64,000 nt of DNA from VRUE01 sp963747765 (GTDB taxonomy: Bacteria; Actinomycetota; Thermoleophilia; Solirubrobacterales; 70-9), in the NCBI GenBank assembly GCA_963747765.1, contig CAVVGH010000003.1, forward strand, positions 1-64,000, given 5' to 3'. Position numbers and translations under genes: made by a program. The notes below the pieces were generated by a model. The model had not been told where the DNA came from, did no database searches, and was given only the letters and a program-made list of their open reading frames with translations. This document shows positions 18,894 through 26,233 of the stretch, one piece after another. The first letter of the stretch is position 1. Every line of letters starts with the position of its first letter.

Positions 18894-19143
18894 GTCTCTC
18901 TCATCAATCAATGAGGGGTTCGTTTCGGGTTGGAGGTCTCCACCGGTCAACGAGGTGCTCTCCTGGGCCCGGGGCCATCTCCGCACTCCCTTCAGAGAGC
19001 CAGGGGGCTCGGGATCTCAAGCTCGGCGACGAAAGAGGCGGGAAGGTCTTTAACGGATGGACCGCTCGGCCCTGAGCGGTGTGGTCGGAGCGGCGCATTG
19101 GGGGCGGGCGGCCCTGGGCGGTGTGGTCGGAGCGGCCGGTACC
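18894..19143. other. Non-coding interval between hairpin A and IS copy 1
   Basis: About 250 bp with no credible gene. It starts with the motif atcaatcaatgaggggttcg, a relative of which follows IS copy 2 (about 57067). It ends with two 28-bp direct repeats (cggccctg[ag]gcggtgtgg..., 19067-19094 and 19109-19136) separated by 14 bp. The second repeat touches the 7 bp (cggtacc) shared by both IS copies. Confidence 0.6.
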
Positions 19144-19176
19144 TGTCAACGAAAATGAGACACCTGCCGGTCGAAT

Positions 19177-20181
19177 TTAGTGAGCAACCTCCTCTGAATC
19201 GGGCTTGTTGATCCACGCTGCCTCGGGCAGCGTGGGCGGCGTCGGTGCCCCACGCACGAAGCGCTCGGGGTTGGCCGCGTAGGCGGCGGTGAGCACCTCC
19301 TGGCGGGCGGCGTGAGCCTGCTTGGCGCGTCCGTGGTGGACGCTCGCGGGTGTCATCAGGCCGATGCCCGAGTGGCGGTGCTCATGGTTGTACCAGCGAA
19401 AGAAGGAGCGGCAGAACTCCCTGGCGTGCTCGATCGAGTCGAATCGCGCCGGGAAGGCCGGCCGGTACTTCAGGGTGCGGAACTGGGCCTCCGAGTAGGG
19501 GTTGTCGGTCGAGGTGTAGGGGCGGCTGTGGGTCTTGGTGATCCCGAGGTCGGCGAGCAGGAAGGCGACCGGCTTGGAGCGCATCGAGGTGCCGCGGTCG
19601 GCGTGCAGGGTGAGCCGGTCGCGACGGATCGCCTGCTGCTCGCAGGCCTGGGCGATCAGTGCTTCGGCGAGGGCGGCGGACTCGCGCAGCTGCACGGTCC
19701 AGCCGACGACGTAGCGGCTGAAGATGTCGAGGATCGCGTAGAGGTGGTAGTGGGTCCACTTCGCCGGGCCCTTCAGCTTGGAGATGTCCCACGACCAGGT
19801 CTCGTTCGGCTTGGTCGCGAGCAGCTCGGGTTTCGCGTAGGCGGGGTGGGTGAGCTGGTCGCGGCGCTCGCGCGACTCGCCGCTGGCCTCCAGCAGCCGG
19901 TACATGGTCCGCTCCGAGCACAGGTAGCGGCCCTCGTCGAGCAGGGTCGCCCACACCGCGGCGGGCGAGGAGTCGAGGAAGCGCTCGTCGTGCAGGGTCT
20001 CCAGCACGCAGTCGCGCTCGGCCTCGCTCAGCGCCCGGGCCGGGCGGGTTCGCGGCTTCTTCGGCCTCGGCTCGGGCGGGCGCCGGCGACGGTAGATCGT
20101 CGCCGGCGAGGCCCCCAGCGCCCGGCAGGCGGGCCTTGTGCCGATGATCGGGGTCAGCTCCTCGACGGTGGCCTCGATCAT
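19177..20181 (-). CDS. IS3-family transposase OrfB (DDE integrase), copy 1
   Basis: 334 residues. An N-terminal helix-turn-helix_21-like region (about 1-110) precedes an rve-type catalytic core. The acidic triad is Asp132 (WSWDISKLKG), Asp195 (LHADRGTSM) and Glu231 (NPYSEAQFRTLKYRP), the last two 35 residues apart as in D,D(35)E enzymes. FRWYNHEHRHSGIG is the usual C-terminal block. It starts at ATG 20181, overlapping the orfA stop as ATGA, so coupling and not the classic -1 frameshift seems to be used. It differs from copy 2 by Glu/Gly near the C-terminus. Confidence 0.93.
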   Translation of the reverse strand: MIEATVEELTPIIGTRPACRALGASPATIYRRRRPPEPRPKKPRTRPARALSEAERDCVLETLHDERFLDSSPAAVWATLLDEGRYLCSERTMYRLLEASGESRERRDQLTHPAYAKPELLATKPNETWSWDISKLKGPAKWTHYHLYAILDIFSRYVVGWTVQLRESAALAEALIAQACEQQAIRRDRLTLHADRGTSMRSKPVAFLLADLGITKTHSRPYTSTDNPYSEAQFRTLKYRPAFPARFDSIEHAREFCRSFFRWYNHEHRHSGIGLMTPASVHHGRAKQAHAARQEVLTAAYAANPERFVRGAPTPPTLPEAAWINKPDSEEVAH

Positions 20182-20663
20182 CGCTCGGTGCTCTCTTCGG
20201 CGCCCTCGGTCCCGAGCAGGTCCTCCAAGAGCGCGGAGACTTTTCCCTGCACCTCGATCACCTTGCGCGCCTTGGCCAGCTCGGCCTCGGCGCGCTCAGC
20301 ACGGCGGCGCAGCTCGGCGTTCTCGGTCTCCAGTGGCTCGGCCCCCTTGCGCCCGCGCTTGCGCCCCAGCTCGCCCGCGTCGCGCTGGCGGCGCCAGCTT
20401 GCGAGGTGGGAGGAGTAGAGGCCCTCGCGACGCAGCAGGGCTCCCACTTCGCCCGGCTTCTTGCAGGCGTCGGCCTGCTTGAGGACCTTCAGCTTGTACT
20501 CGGCGCTGAAGGAGCGCCGCTTGGGACGCTCGGTCAGCTCGGGGTCGGGGACCCCCTTCGGCGCGGCGCTCCCGCCGGCCGCTTCACTGCTCTCGCCTTC
20601 GGCTCGCTCCGTTTCGCGGCCGGCGGCTTCGTCTCGGTTGATCAACGACATCACGTGCTCCAT
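20178..20663 (-). CDS. IS3-family transposase OrfA, copy 1
   Basis: 161 residues. After a hydrophilic Glu/Ala-rich N-terminus (1-45), the segment RRSFSAEYKLKVLKQADACKKPGEVGALLRREGLYSSHLASWRR is a transposase_8-type helix-turn-helix. A leucine-zipper-like coiled coil (ETENAELRRRAERAEAELAKARKVIEVQGKVSALLEDL) follows. Its TGA overlaps the orfB start. It is identical in sequence to the copy 2 product. Confidence 0.9.
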   Translation of the reverse strand: MEHVMSLINRDEAAGRETERAEGESSEAAGGSAAPKGVPDPELTERPKRRSFSAEYKLKVLKQADACKKPGEVGALLRREGLYSSHLASWRRQRDAGELGRKRGRKGAEPLETENAELRRRAERAEAELAKARKVIEVQGKVSALLEDLLGTEGAEESTER

Positions 20664-20728
20664 TCACGCCCTCGGGGTTCAGTAATTCCCGAATCATGCG
20701 TGTCTCACGTGACGTTGGCAGAGAGGGG

Positions 20729-20744
20729 GCGCGTGGGGACGCGC
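20729..20744. terminator. Short palindrome after the RTX-like gene
   Basis: GCGCGT-gggg-ACGCGC, 6-bp stem, between the IS right end and the stop of the minus-strand RTX-like gene. No U-tract follows on the minus strand, so it is a weak terminator candidate. Confidence 0.3.
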
Positions 20745-20775
20745 GGCCCTGAGGCAACCGGATAGGCATCCTTAT

Positions 20776-21408
20776 CTAGTGAGCCGAGAGCGGCGAGCCG
20801 TTTCGGTGCCGCGCCTGCTGGCGGTGGCGTGGAGCGCGGCTCTGGCGCACGTCGTCGGCGCCCGAACCGCCGCGCAGCAGGTCGTTGCCGGTGCCGCCCA
20901 GCAGCAGGTCGTTGCCAAAGCCACCCAACAGCACGTCGTCACCGGGCCCGCCGTAGAGGACATCGGCGCCGCGCCTGCCGATCAGCCGATCGTTGCCCAA
21001 CCCGCCAATCAGTTTGTCGGGCCCCGCGCCGCCGATCAGAACGTCATTCCCACTTCCGCCCCGCATGGTGACTGCGATCGAGATGTTCTGCGCCACCGAG
21101 ACTTCGTCGTCGCCGCCGCCGGCGTTCACTTCGAAGCCGCTGATCGACGGCGCCTGGCAGATCAGCTCGTTCGGGTTCCCCGCCGGGTTCGCGCAGATCG
21201 AACCTCCCACCTCGAGGGGAACGATCGAATCGATGACGTAGTCGCGGCCGTCGGCGCTGAGCCAGATGTGGATCGCGTTCGCTTCGCCCCCCCCGGCCAA
21301 CACCACGTTGTAGGACTTTTGCGTGCTCTGCGCGTGCACCGGGGGCGCCGCAGACACGATAAGCGCGGCAAGCAGGATGAGGATGGTTTTCTTGATTGGC
21401 ATCTGCAT
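20776..21408 (-). CDS. Secreted RTX-type calcium-binding repeat protein
   Basis: 210 residues from ATG 21408 (a second ATG is two codons on). A clear signal peptide (KKTILILLAALIVSAAPPVHAQ) is followed by a 75-residue unassigned domain with a possible disulfide pair (Cys in SICANP and LICQAP). Eight nonapeptide repeats of the GGxGNDxLxGG type follow (about residues 116-180), which bind Ca2+ in the beta-roll fold. The last 30 residues (DDVRQSRAPRHRQQARHRNG...) are basic and unlike the repeat. The stop is 56 bp from the IS end, so the 3' part may have been replaced or shifted. Export and Ca2+ binding are family knowledge; the target is unknown. Confidence 0.8.
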   Translation of the reverse strand: MQMPIKKTILILLAALIVSAAPPVHAQSTQKSYNVVLAGGGEANAIHIWLSADGRDYVIDSIVPLEVGGSICANPAGNPNELICQAPSISGFEVNAGGGDDEVSVAQNISIAVTMRGGSGNDVLIGGAGPDKLIGGLGNDRLIGRRGADVLYGGPGDDVLLGGFGNDLLLGGTGNDLLRGGSGADDVRQSRAPRHRQQARHRNGSPLSAH

Positions 21409-21489
21409 GTCGTCCCCGCCGCCGTTCGGTCGCAGCGCTCAATAGGAGAACAGCGTGGCGCCCCCTACGTTGCGCCCCCTACCCTGAGC

Positions 21490-23070
21490 TTAGAGATCAA
21501 CCGACCTGCCGACCGAAAATCCGTCCAGCTCGAGGATTCGGTCGATCGTCTCGGCGCGCACCGGAGCGTCCGTGGTGAGCGCCATCACCGCCCGCTCGCC
21601 ATCGGCCTCCGCGCCGACGGCCGCAGAGACGATGTTGACGTTCTCCTCGCCGAGCATCGTGCCGACCCGGCCGATCATCCCGGGGCGGTCCGCATAGCGA
21701 AACACGGTGAGGTGCTCCGCAAAGGGCAGATAGAAGCTCTCTCCCCAGACGGCGACCAGATAGGGCTCGTTGCGCGGACCGACGCCGGTCCCGGAAACCT
21801 CGACGGCTTCGTCGCCGGACCCGAGCCGCACCGTAACCAACTCGGTGAAGTCCTCGGAGCCTGAGTCCTTGGTCTCGATCAGCTCTATGCCCCGCTCCTC
21901 GGCCATCTGAGGGGCGTTGACGAGGTTGACCGGCTCCTCCGTATGCCCCGAGAGGATGCCGACCAGCACCGCGATGCCCAGCAGACGGGTGTCGTGGGAG
22001 GCGATGCGGCCGCGGAACTCCGCGGTGACGCGCTCGACCGAGCCGTTGCCGAGCCCCTCCGCGAGGCGACCGAGCTTTTCGCAAAGCGGGACGAACGGTG
22101 CCAGAGCCTCCATCTCCTCGGGGCGCACGGCGGCGATGTTCACCGCGTTGGTGACCACCCCTCCGGTCAGCGCCGCGCTCACCTGCTCGGCCGTCACGAC
22201 GCCCGCCCGATCCTGCGCCTCGGTCGTCGAGGCGCCGAGGTGTGGCGTGACGACGACGTCCTGGCGAGCGAACACCGGGTGATCGGTGAACGGCTCCGAG
22301 GGAAAGACGTCAAGCGCCGCCCCGGCCAGCTTGCCCGCCTCGAGGCCCGCGACCAGCGCCTCGAGGTCCACGAGCTCGCCCCGGGCGCAGTTGACGAGGC
22401 GCGCCCCGTCCTTCATGGCGGCAATCGCCTCGGCATCGATCAATCCGGCCGTCTCGGGAGTCTTGGGGACGTGCAGCGTCACGATATCGGCGGTGCCCAG
22501 CAGCTCCTCCAGGCTCCCCGCTCCCTCGACGCCGAGCTCGCGAAACCGCTCCGCGGAGACGAACTTGTCGAAGGCGAGGACCTCCATCTCGAACCCCTGC
22601 GCTCGCTTCGCCACGAGTTGCCCGATGCGGCCGAAACCGATCACGCCGAGCACCTTGCCGTACAGCTCTGCCCCCTTGAACCGCGAGCGCTCCCAGGCTC
22701 CGCCCACGAGAGTCGCATGGGCCTGCGGAATGGTCCGACACATCGCAAGCATCAGAGCCAGGGTGTGCTCCGCAGCCGCGACCGAGTTTGCTTCGGGTGC
22801 GTTGGCAACCACGATGCCCCGGCGGGTCGCCGCCGGGATGTCGACGTTGTCGACGCCGGTACCCGCACGGCCGATCACCTTCAGTCGCTCCGCCCGTTCG
22901 ATCAGGTCGGCGGTCAGCTTCGTCGCCGAGCGAACCAGAATGGCGTCGTAGTTGGCGATCGCCTCGCGCAGCTCGTCCTCCGACATCTCAAGCCCGAGGT
23001 CGACGTCGAAGTTCTTTCGCAGCAGCTCGACGCCGGCATCGGCGATCTTCTCCTTGACGAGAACCTTCAT
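21490..23070 (-). CDS. serA: D-3-phosphoglycerate dehydrogenase
   Basis: Oxidises 3-phosphoglycerate, the first step of serine synthesis. 526 residues from ATG 23070, the long actinobacterial form. It has a catalytic and NAD domain (1-310; VIGFGRIGQLVAKRA nucleotide fold, VNCARGELVD, and the HLGAST block with the catalytic His), an intervening ASB domain (about 320-440) and a C-terminal ACT domain (about 452-526; YADRPGMIGRVGTMLGEENVNI), the usual serine feedback site. It begins 4 nt after the serC stop, so the two are co-translated. Confidence 0.96.
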   Translation of the reverse strand: MKVLVKEKIADAGVELLRKNFDVDLGLEMSEDELREAIANYDAILVRSATKLTADLIERAERLKVIGRAGTGVDNVDIPAATRRGIVVANAPEANSVAAAEHTLALMLAMCRTIPQAHATLVGGAWERSRFKGAELYGKVLGVIGFGRIGQLVAKRAQGFEMEVLAFDKFVSAERFRELGVEGAGSLEELLGTADIVTLHVPKTPETAGLIDAEAIAAMKDGARLVNCARGELVDLEALVAGLEAGKLAGAALDVFPSEPFTDHPVFARQDVVVTPHLGASTTEAQDRAGVVTAEQVSAALTGGVVTNAVNIAAVRPEEMEALAPFVPLCEKLGRLAEGLGNGSVERVTAEFRGRIASHDTRLLGIAVLVGILSGHTEEPVNLVNAPQMAEERGIELIETKDSGSEDFTELVTVRLGSGDEAVEVSGTGVGPRNEPYLVAVWGESFYLPFAEHLTVFRYADRPGMIGRVGTMLGEENVNIVSAAVGAEADGERAVMALTTDAPVRAETIDRILELDGFSVGRSVDL

Positions 23071-23074
23071 CGAC

Positions 23075-24205
23075 TCACCCCGCCCCATGCTCGATCACCC
23101 AATCGACGCAGGCGGTCAGCGCTTCGACGTCGGACGGCTCGACCGCCGGGAACAGGCCGACCCGCAGCTGATTGCGGCCCAGCTTGCGGTACGGCTCGAC
23201 ATCGACGATCCCGTTCGCCCGCAGCGTCGCGGCGACGCTGGCGGCATCGATCGCGTCGCTGAAGTCGATCGTGCCGACGACCAGCGAGCGCTTCGCGGCG
23301 TCCGTCACGAACGGCGACGCGAATTGGGCCCGCTCGGCCCAGCCGTACAGGTGCCCCGACGAAGCGGTGGTCCGGCCGACGCACCAGTCCAGCCCACCGT
23401 TGCCGAGCATCCACTCGACCTGGTCGGCCAGCAGCAACAGCGTGGCCAGCGCCGGGGTGTTGTAGGTCTGGCCCTTGCGGGAGTTCTCGATCGCGGTCTG
23501 CAGCGACAGGAAGGCCGGCTGCCAGCGGCCCTCGGCTCCGTCCAGCTCGCCGATTCGCTGCACCGCCGCCGGGCTGAGCGCCGCCAGCCACAGACCGCCG
23601 TCCGCGCCGAAGGCCTTCTGCGGCGCAAAGTAATAGACGTCGGCCTCCGCGAGGTCGACGGGGAGCCCGCCGGCACCCGACGTCGCGTCGATCAGCACCA
23701 GCGCATCGTCGGCGCCCGCCGGCCGGCGCACCTCCACCATGACGCCCGTCGACGTCTCGTTGTGCGCCCAGGCAATCGCGTCCGCGCCGGGGTCGGCTGC
23801 CGGGAGAGGGGCATCGCCCGGCTCCGCTTCGATCACGAGCGGGTCCTCGAGAAACGGCGCCGTCGTCGTAACCCGCGCGAACTTCTGCGAAAACTCCCCA
23901 TAGCTGAGGTGAAGCGCCCGGCTGCGAACCAGCCAGGCGGCGGCCGCGTCCCAGAACGCCGTCGTGCCACCGTTGCCAAGCGCCATCTCGTAGCCGCTCG
24001 GCAGGGCGAGCAGGTCTCCGAGCCCCCCCTGGACGCGCGAGACCAGCTCCCTGACGGGAGCCTGGCGGTGTGACGTGCCCATGATGTGGGCCTGCTCGGC
24101 CAGCCTGGCGAGAGCCTCGGGCCTCACCTTGGACGGCCCGCAGCCAAACCGTCCGTCCTCGGGCCGGAGCCCGGCGGGGATCTGCAAGCTGGTCGAGAGG
24201 GCCAT
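23075..24205 (-). CDS. serC: Phosphoserine aminotransferase
   Basis: Converts 3-phosphohydroxypyruvate to phosphoserine with glutamate. 376 residues from ATG 24205. The PLP lysine is K197 in FAPQKAFGADGG. FGCGPSKVRPEAL near the N-terminus and MGTSHRQAPVRELV are typical of the actinobacterial SerC branch. It forms a two-gene unit with serA. The divergent 110 bp to the next gene contains a TTGACA (24221-24226) and a direct TGACAGG repeat; promoters for both directions probably lie here. Confidence 0.95.
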   Translation of the reverse strand: MALSTSLQIPAGLRPEDGRFGCGPSKVRPEALARLAEQAHIMGTSHRQAPVRELVSRVQGGLGDLLALPSGYEMALGNGGTTAFWDAAAAWLVRSRALHLSYGEFSQKFARVTTTAPFLEDPLVIEAEPGDAPLPAADPGADAIAWAHNETSTGVMVEVRRPAGADDALVLIDATSGAGGLPVDLAEADVYYFAPQKAFGADGGLWLAALSPAAVQRIGELDGAEGRWQPAFLSLQTAIENSRKGQTYNTPALATLLLLADQVEWMLGNGGLDWCVGRTTASSGHLYGWAERAQFASPFVTDAAKRSLVVGTIDFSDAIDAASVAATLRANGIVDVEPYRKLGRNQLRVGLFPAVEPSDVEALTACVDWVIEHGAG

Positions 24206-24315
24206 CGCGCTGACAGGTTATTGACAGGCTGAGCGGTTCGACCTGCTGACACCCCGGAAGTCCGCGGATAGGGTGGGTTCGTCCCATCGGTTGCAAACGA
24301 GATGGAGGGTTAAGC

Positions 24316-24645
24316 ATGGAGGCAAGTGTTCCGCCCAGCGAGCCTGGGCACGTGCAGCGTGGCTTCTTCGAGTCGCTGATGGACACGCGGTTCAACAGCC
24401 TGATCACGCCTATGTTGATTCGCTTTCTCTACGTCGTGGGGATGGTCGTGCTCGGGATCGGGGCACTCGTGTTCATCGTCGCCGCCTTTACCGACAGCGC
24501 GGGCCGCGGCATCCTCACCCTCATCCTGGCGCCGCTGGTGGCGCTCATCTACCTGATCGTGATCCGGCTCTATCTCGAGCTGATCGTGGTTGCCTTCAAG
24601 ATCCGCGACGCGGCAGAGGAGGTCGCAGAGAACACGCGGCGATGA
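24316..24645 (+). CDS. DUF4282 family membrane protein
   Basis: 109 residues from ATG 24316, with a GGAGGG ribosome-binding site 6 nt upstream (24304-24309). A short N-terminal part (GFFESLMDTRFNSLITPMLIRFLYV) precedes two transmembrane helices (about 38-60 and 67-92) and an acidic amphipathic tail. The layout and the FFxSLxDxxF...T opening match DUF4282, whose function is unknown. It lies alone between serC and the cupin gene. Confidence 0.8.
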   Translation: MEASVPPSEPGHVQRGFFESLMDTRFNSLITPMLIRFLYVVGMVVLGIGALVFIVAAFTDSAGRGILTLILAPLVALIYLIVIRLYLELIVVAFKIRDAAEEVAENTRR

Positions 24646-24692
24646 GCTGACGCCTTCGCAGCGGGAGACCGCAAGCCGCTAGGCTCCTCGCC

Positions 24693-25100
24693 GTGAGCGA
24701 GCCGACAGAGGACGCCGTCACCAAGGGCGAGGGCTATGCCCTCGCCAATCTCGCCGATCTCGGTGAGGGCCCTGGGTTCCGCAAGATCCGCGGGTCGCTG
24801 GGCGTGACGGCGTTCGGCGTCAACGCGATCGTGCTGCCTCCCTCCTACGAAACCGGTCGCCACTACCACGAGGAGCAGGAGGAGCTGTACTTCGTGCACA
24901 GCGGCCGAATCGAGATGCGCTTCGGGGACGGTTCCACTCACGAGCTGGAGACCGGCGGCCTTGCCTGGGTCGATGCACCGACGGTGCGCGGCATCCGCAA
25001 CCTCAGCGATTCAGAGGAGGCCGTCTACGTGATCGTCGGGGGCAAGGACGGCTACGTCGGTCGCGACGGCCGTCAACCCGAGGGCGAGACCCAAAGGTAA
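24693..25100 (+). CDS. Cupin-domain protein
   Basis: 135 residues from GTG 24693. A single cupin_2 barrel: motif 1 RHYHEEQEELYFVHSGRIEMRFG supplies the metal ligands (His, His, Glu and a later residue), and motif 2 is LETGGLAWVDAPTVRGIRN. In motif 2 the usual histidine is absent (PTVRG). Such small cupins can be enzymes, isomerases or sensors; the specific role cannot be told. It is 47 bp downstream of the DUF4282 gene and may share its transcript. Confidence 0.82.
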   Translation: MSEPTEDAVTKGEGYALANLADLGEGPGFRKIRGSLGVTAFGVNAIVLPPSYETGRHYHEEQEELYFVHSGRIEMRFGDGSTHELETGGLAWVDAPTVRGIRNLSDSEEAVYVIVGGKDGYVGRDGRQPEGETQR

Positions 25101-25219
25101 AGCAACATCCTGGAGCTTTGACGGCAAGCCGATCGGCGGACGCAGGGAGAACGCCGAGCGAGGGCACCGTTCGTGCGTGAGCGAGGCACTCGGACCGGCA
25201 ACTCCGATACGCGCCGCCG

Positions 25220-26224
25220 CTAAAACTCCTGGTCGATCCAGGGCATCATCTGCCGCAACTCGCCACCGACCTCCTCGACCGGATGCTTGGCGCCCTCCTC
25301 GCGCATGCGGGCGAGGCTCTCGCCGCCGGCGCGGTTCTCGGCGATCCACTCGCGGGCGAACTCGCCCGACTGGATGTCGGCGAGGATCTTCTTCATAGCC
25401 GCTCGCGATTCCTCGCCGATCACCCGTTTGCCACGGGTCATGTCGCCGTACTCGGCTGTGTTGGAGATCGAGTAGCGCATCCCCTGGATCCCCTTCTCGT
25501 ACATCAGGTCGGCGATCAGCTTCAGCTCGTGCAGGCACTCGAAGTAGGCGAGGCGCGGGTCGTATCCAGCCTCGACGAGGGTCTCGAAGCCGGCCCTGAC
25601 CAACTCGCTGGCGCCCCCGCAAAGCACCGCCTGCTCACCGAAGAGATCCGTCTCGCACTCGTCCTTGAAGGTCGTCTCGATGATCGCCGCTCGGCCCCCG
25701 CCGATCCCGGACGCGTAGGCGAGAACCAGGTCGTGGGCGCTGCCGGTGGCGTCCTGGTGGACCGCCATCAGACAGGGAACGCCGTGCCCTTCCTCGTACT
25801 GCCGACGAACCAGGTGCCCGGGACCCTTGGGGGCGACCATGCCGACGTCGACGCCCGGCGGGGGAGCGATCTGCTCGAAGTGGATCGCGAAGCCGTGCGC
25901 GAAGAGGAGCAGGTTCCCGGGGGCGATCCCGTCGGCGATCTCCGCCTCCCAGATCTCCGCCTGCTTCTCGTCGGGCAGGAGGATCATCACAACGTCGCCG
26001 CGGCTCGTGGCTTCGGCGACGTCAAGCACCTCGACGCCGGCCGCTTCGGCCTTGGCGCGGCTCGCGGAGTCGGGGCGCAGGCCGACAACGACATCGATGC
26101 CAGAGTCCTTCAGGTTGAGCGCGTGGGCGTGGCCCTGCGAGCCATATCCGAGGATGGCAACCGTCCTCCCCTCCAGCTTCGAGAGGTCGGCGTCCTTGTC
26201 GTAGTAGATGTCGTCGGTCCGCAT
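25220..26224 (-). CDS. ilvC: Ketol-acid reductoisomerase (class I)
   Basis: Isomerises and reduces acetolactate or acetohydroxybutyrate with NADPH and Mg2+. 334 residues from ATG 26224, the short class I form. AILGYGSQGHAHALNLKDSG is the dinucleotide site. LRPDSASRAKA is the cofactor-specificity loop with the serines of NADPH-preferring enzymes. AHGFAIHFEQIAPP, PKGPGH and FGEQAVLCGG are catalytic-core blocks. It follows menE with a 9-nt gap. It is separated from ilvBN by the men genes. Confidence 0.96.
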   Translation of the reverse strand: MRTDDIYYDKDADLSKLEGRTVAILGYGSQGHAHALNLKDSGIDVVVGLRPDSASRAKAEAAGVEVLDVAEATSRGDVVMILLPDEKQAEIWEAEIADGIAPGNLLLFAHGFAIHFEQIAPPPGVDVGMVAPKGPGHLVRRQYEEGHGVPCLMAVHQDATGSAHDLVLAYASGIGGGRAAIIETTFKDECETDLFGEQAVLCGGASELVRAGFETLVEAGYDPRLAYFECLHELKLIADLMYEKGIQGMRYSISNTAEYGDMTRGKRVIGEESRAAMKKILADIQSGEFAREWIAENRAGGESLARMREEGAKHPVEEVGGELRQMMPWIDQEF

Positions 26225-26233
26225 GCGCGCAGG

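Larger units (their letters stand above)
19144..20720 (-). mobile_element. IS3-family insertion sequence, copy 1
   Basis: About 1577 bp with imperfect terminal inverted repeats: left TGTCAACG-N4-TGAGACAC (19144-19163), right (read inward) TGCCAACG-N5-TGAGACAC (20720-20700). It carries orfA and orfB on the minus strand. Identity with copy 2 covers 19137-20728, 7 bp further left and 8 bp further right than the TG/CA ends, so the exact boundaries are uncertain. No target duplication is evident. Substitutions seen between copies are 19223 (T versus C) and 19270 (G versus A); both frames are intact, so transposition was recent. Confidence 0.88.

Noticed and set aside
18400..18914. Several overlapping frames encoding repeated peptides such as RSLFVSQSGTNDERS
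   Set aside because: They arise from reading through the 70-bp hairpin array, which is open in several frames; only the leuL segment at the end of one of them has independent support.
20178..20181. Programmed -1 frameshift between the IS3 orfA and orfB
   Set aside because: The frames join by an ATGA stop-start overlap and orfB has its own ATG; no slippery A-rich sequence is seen there.
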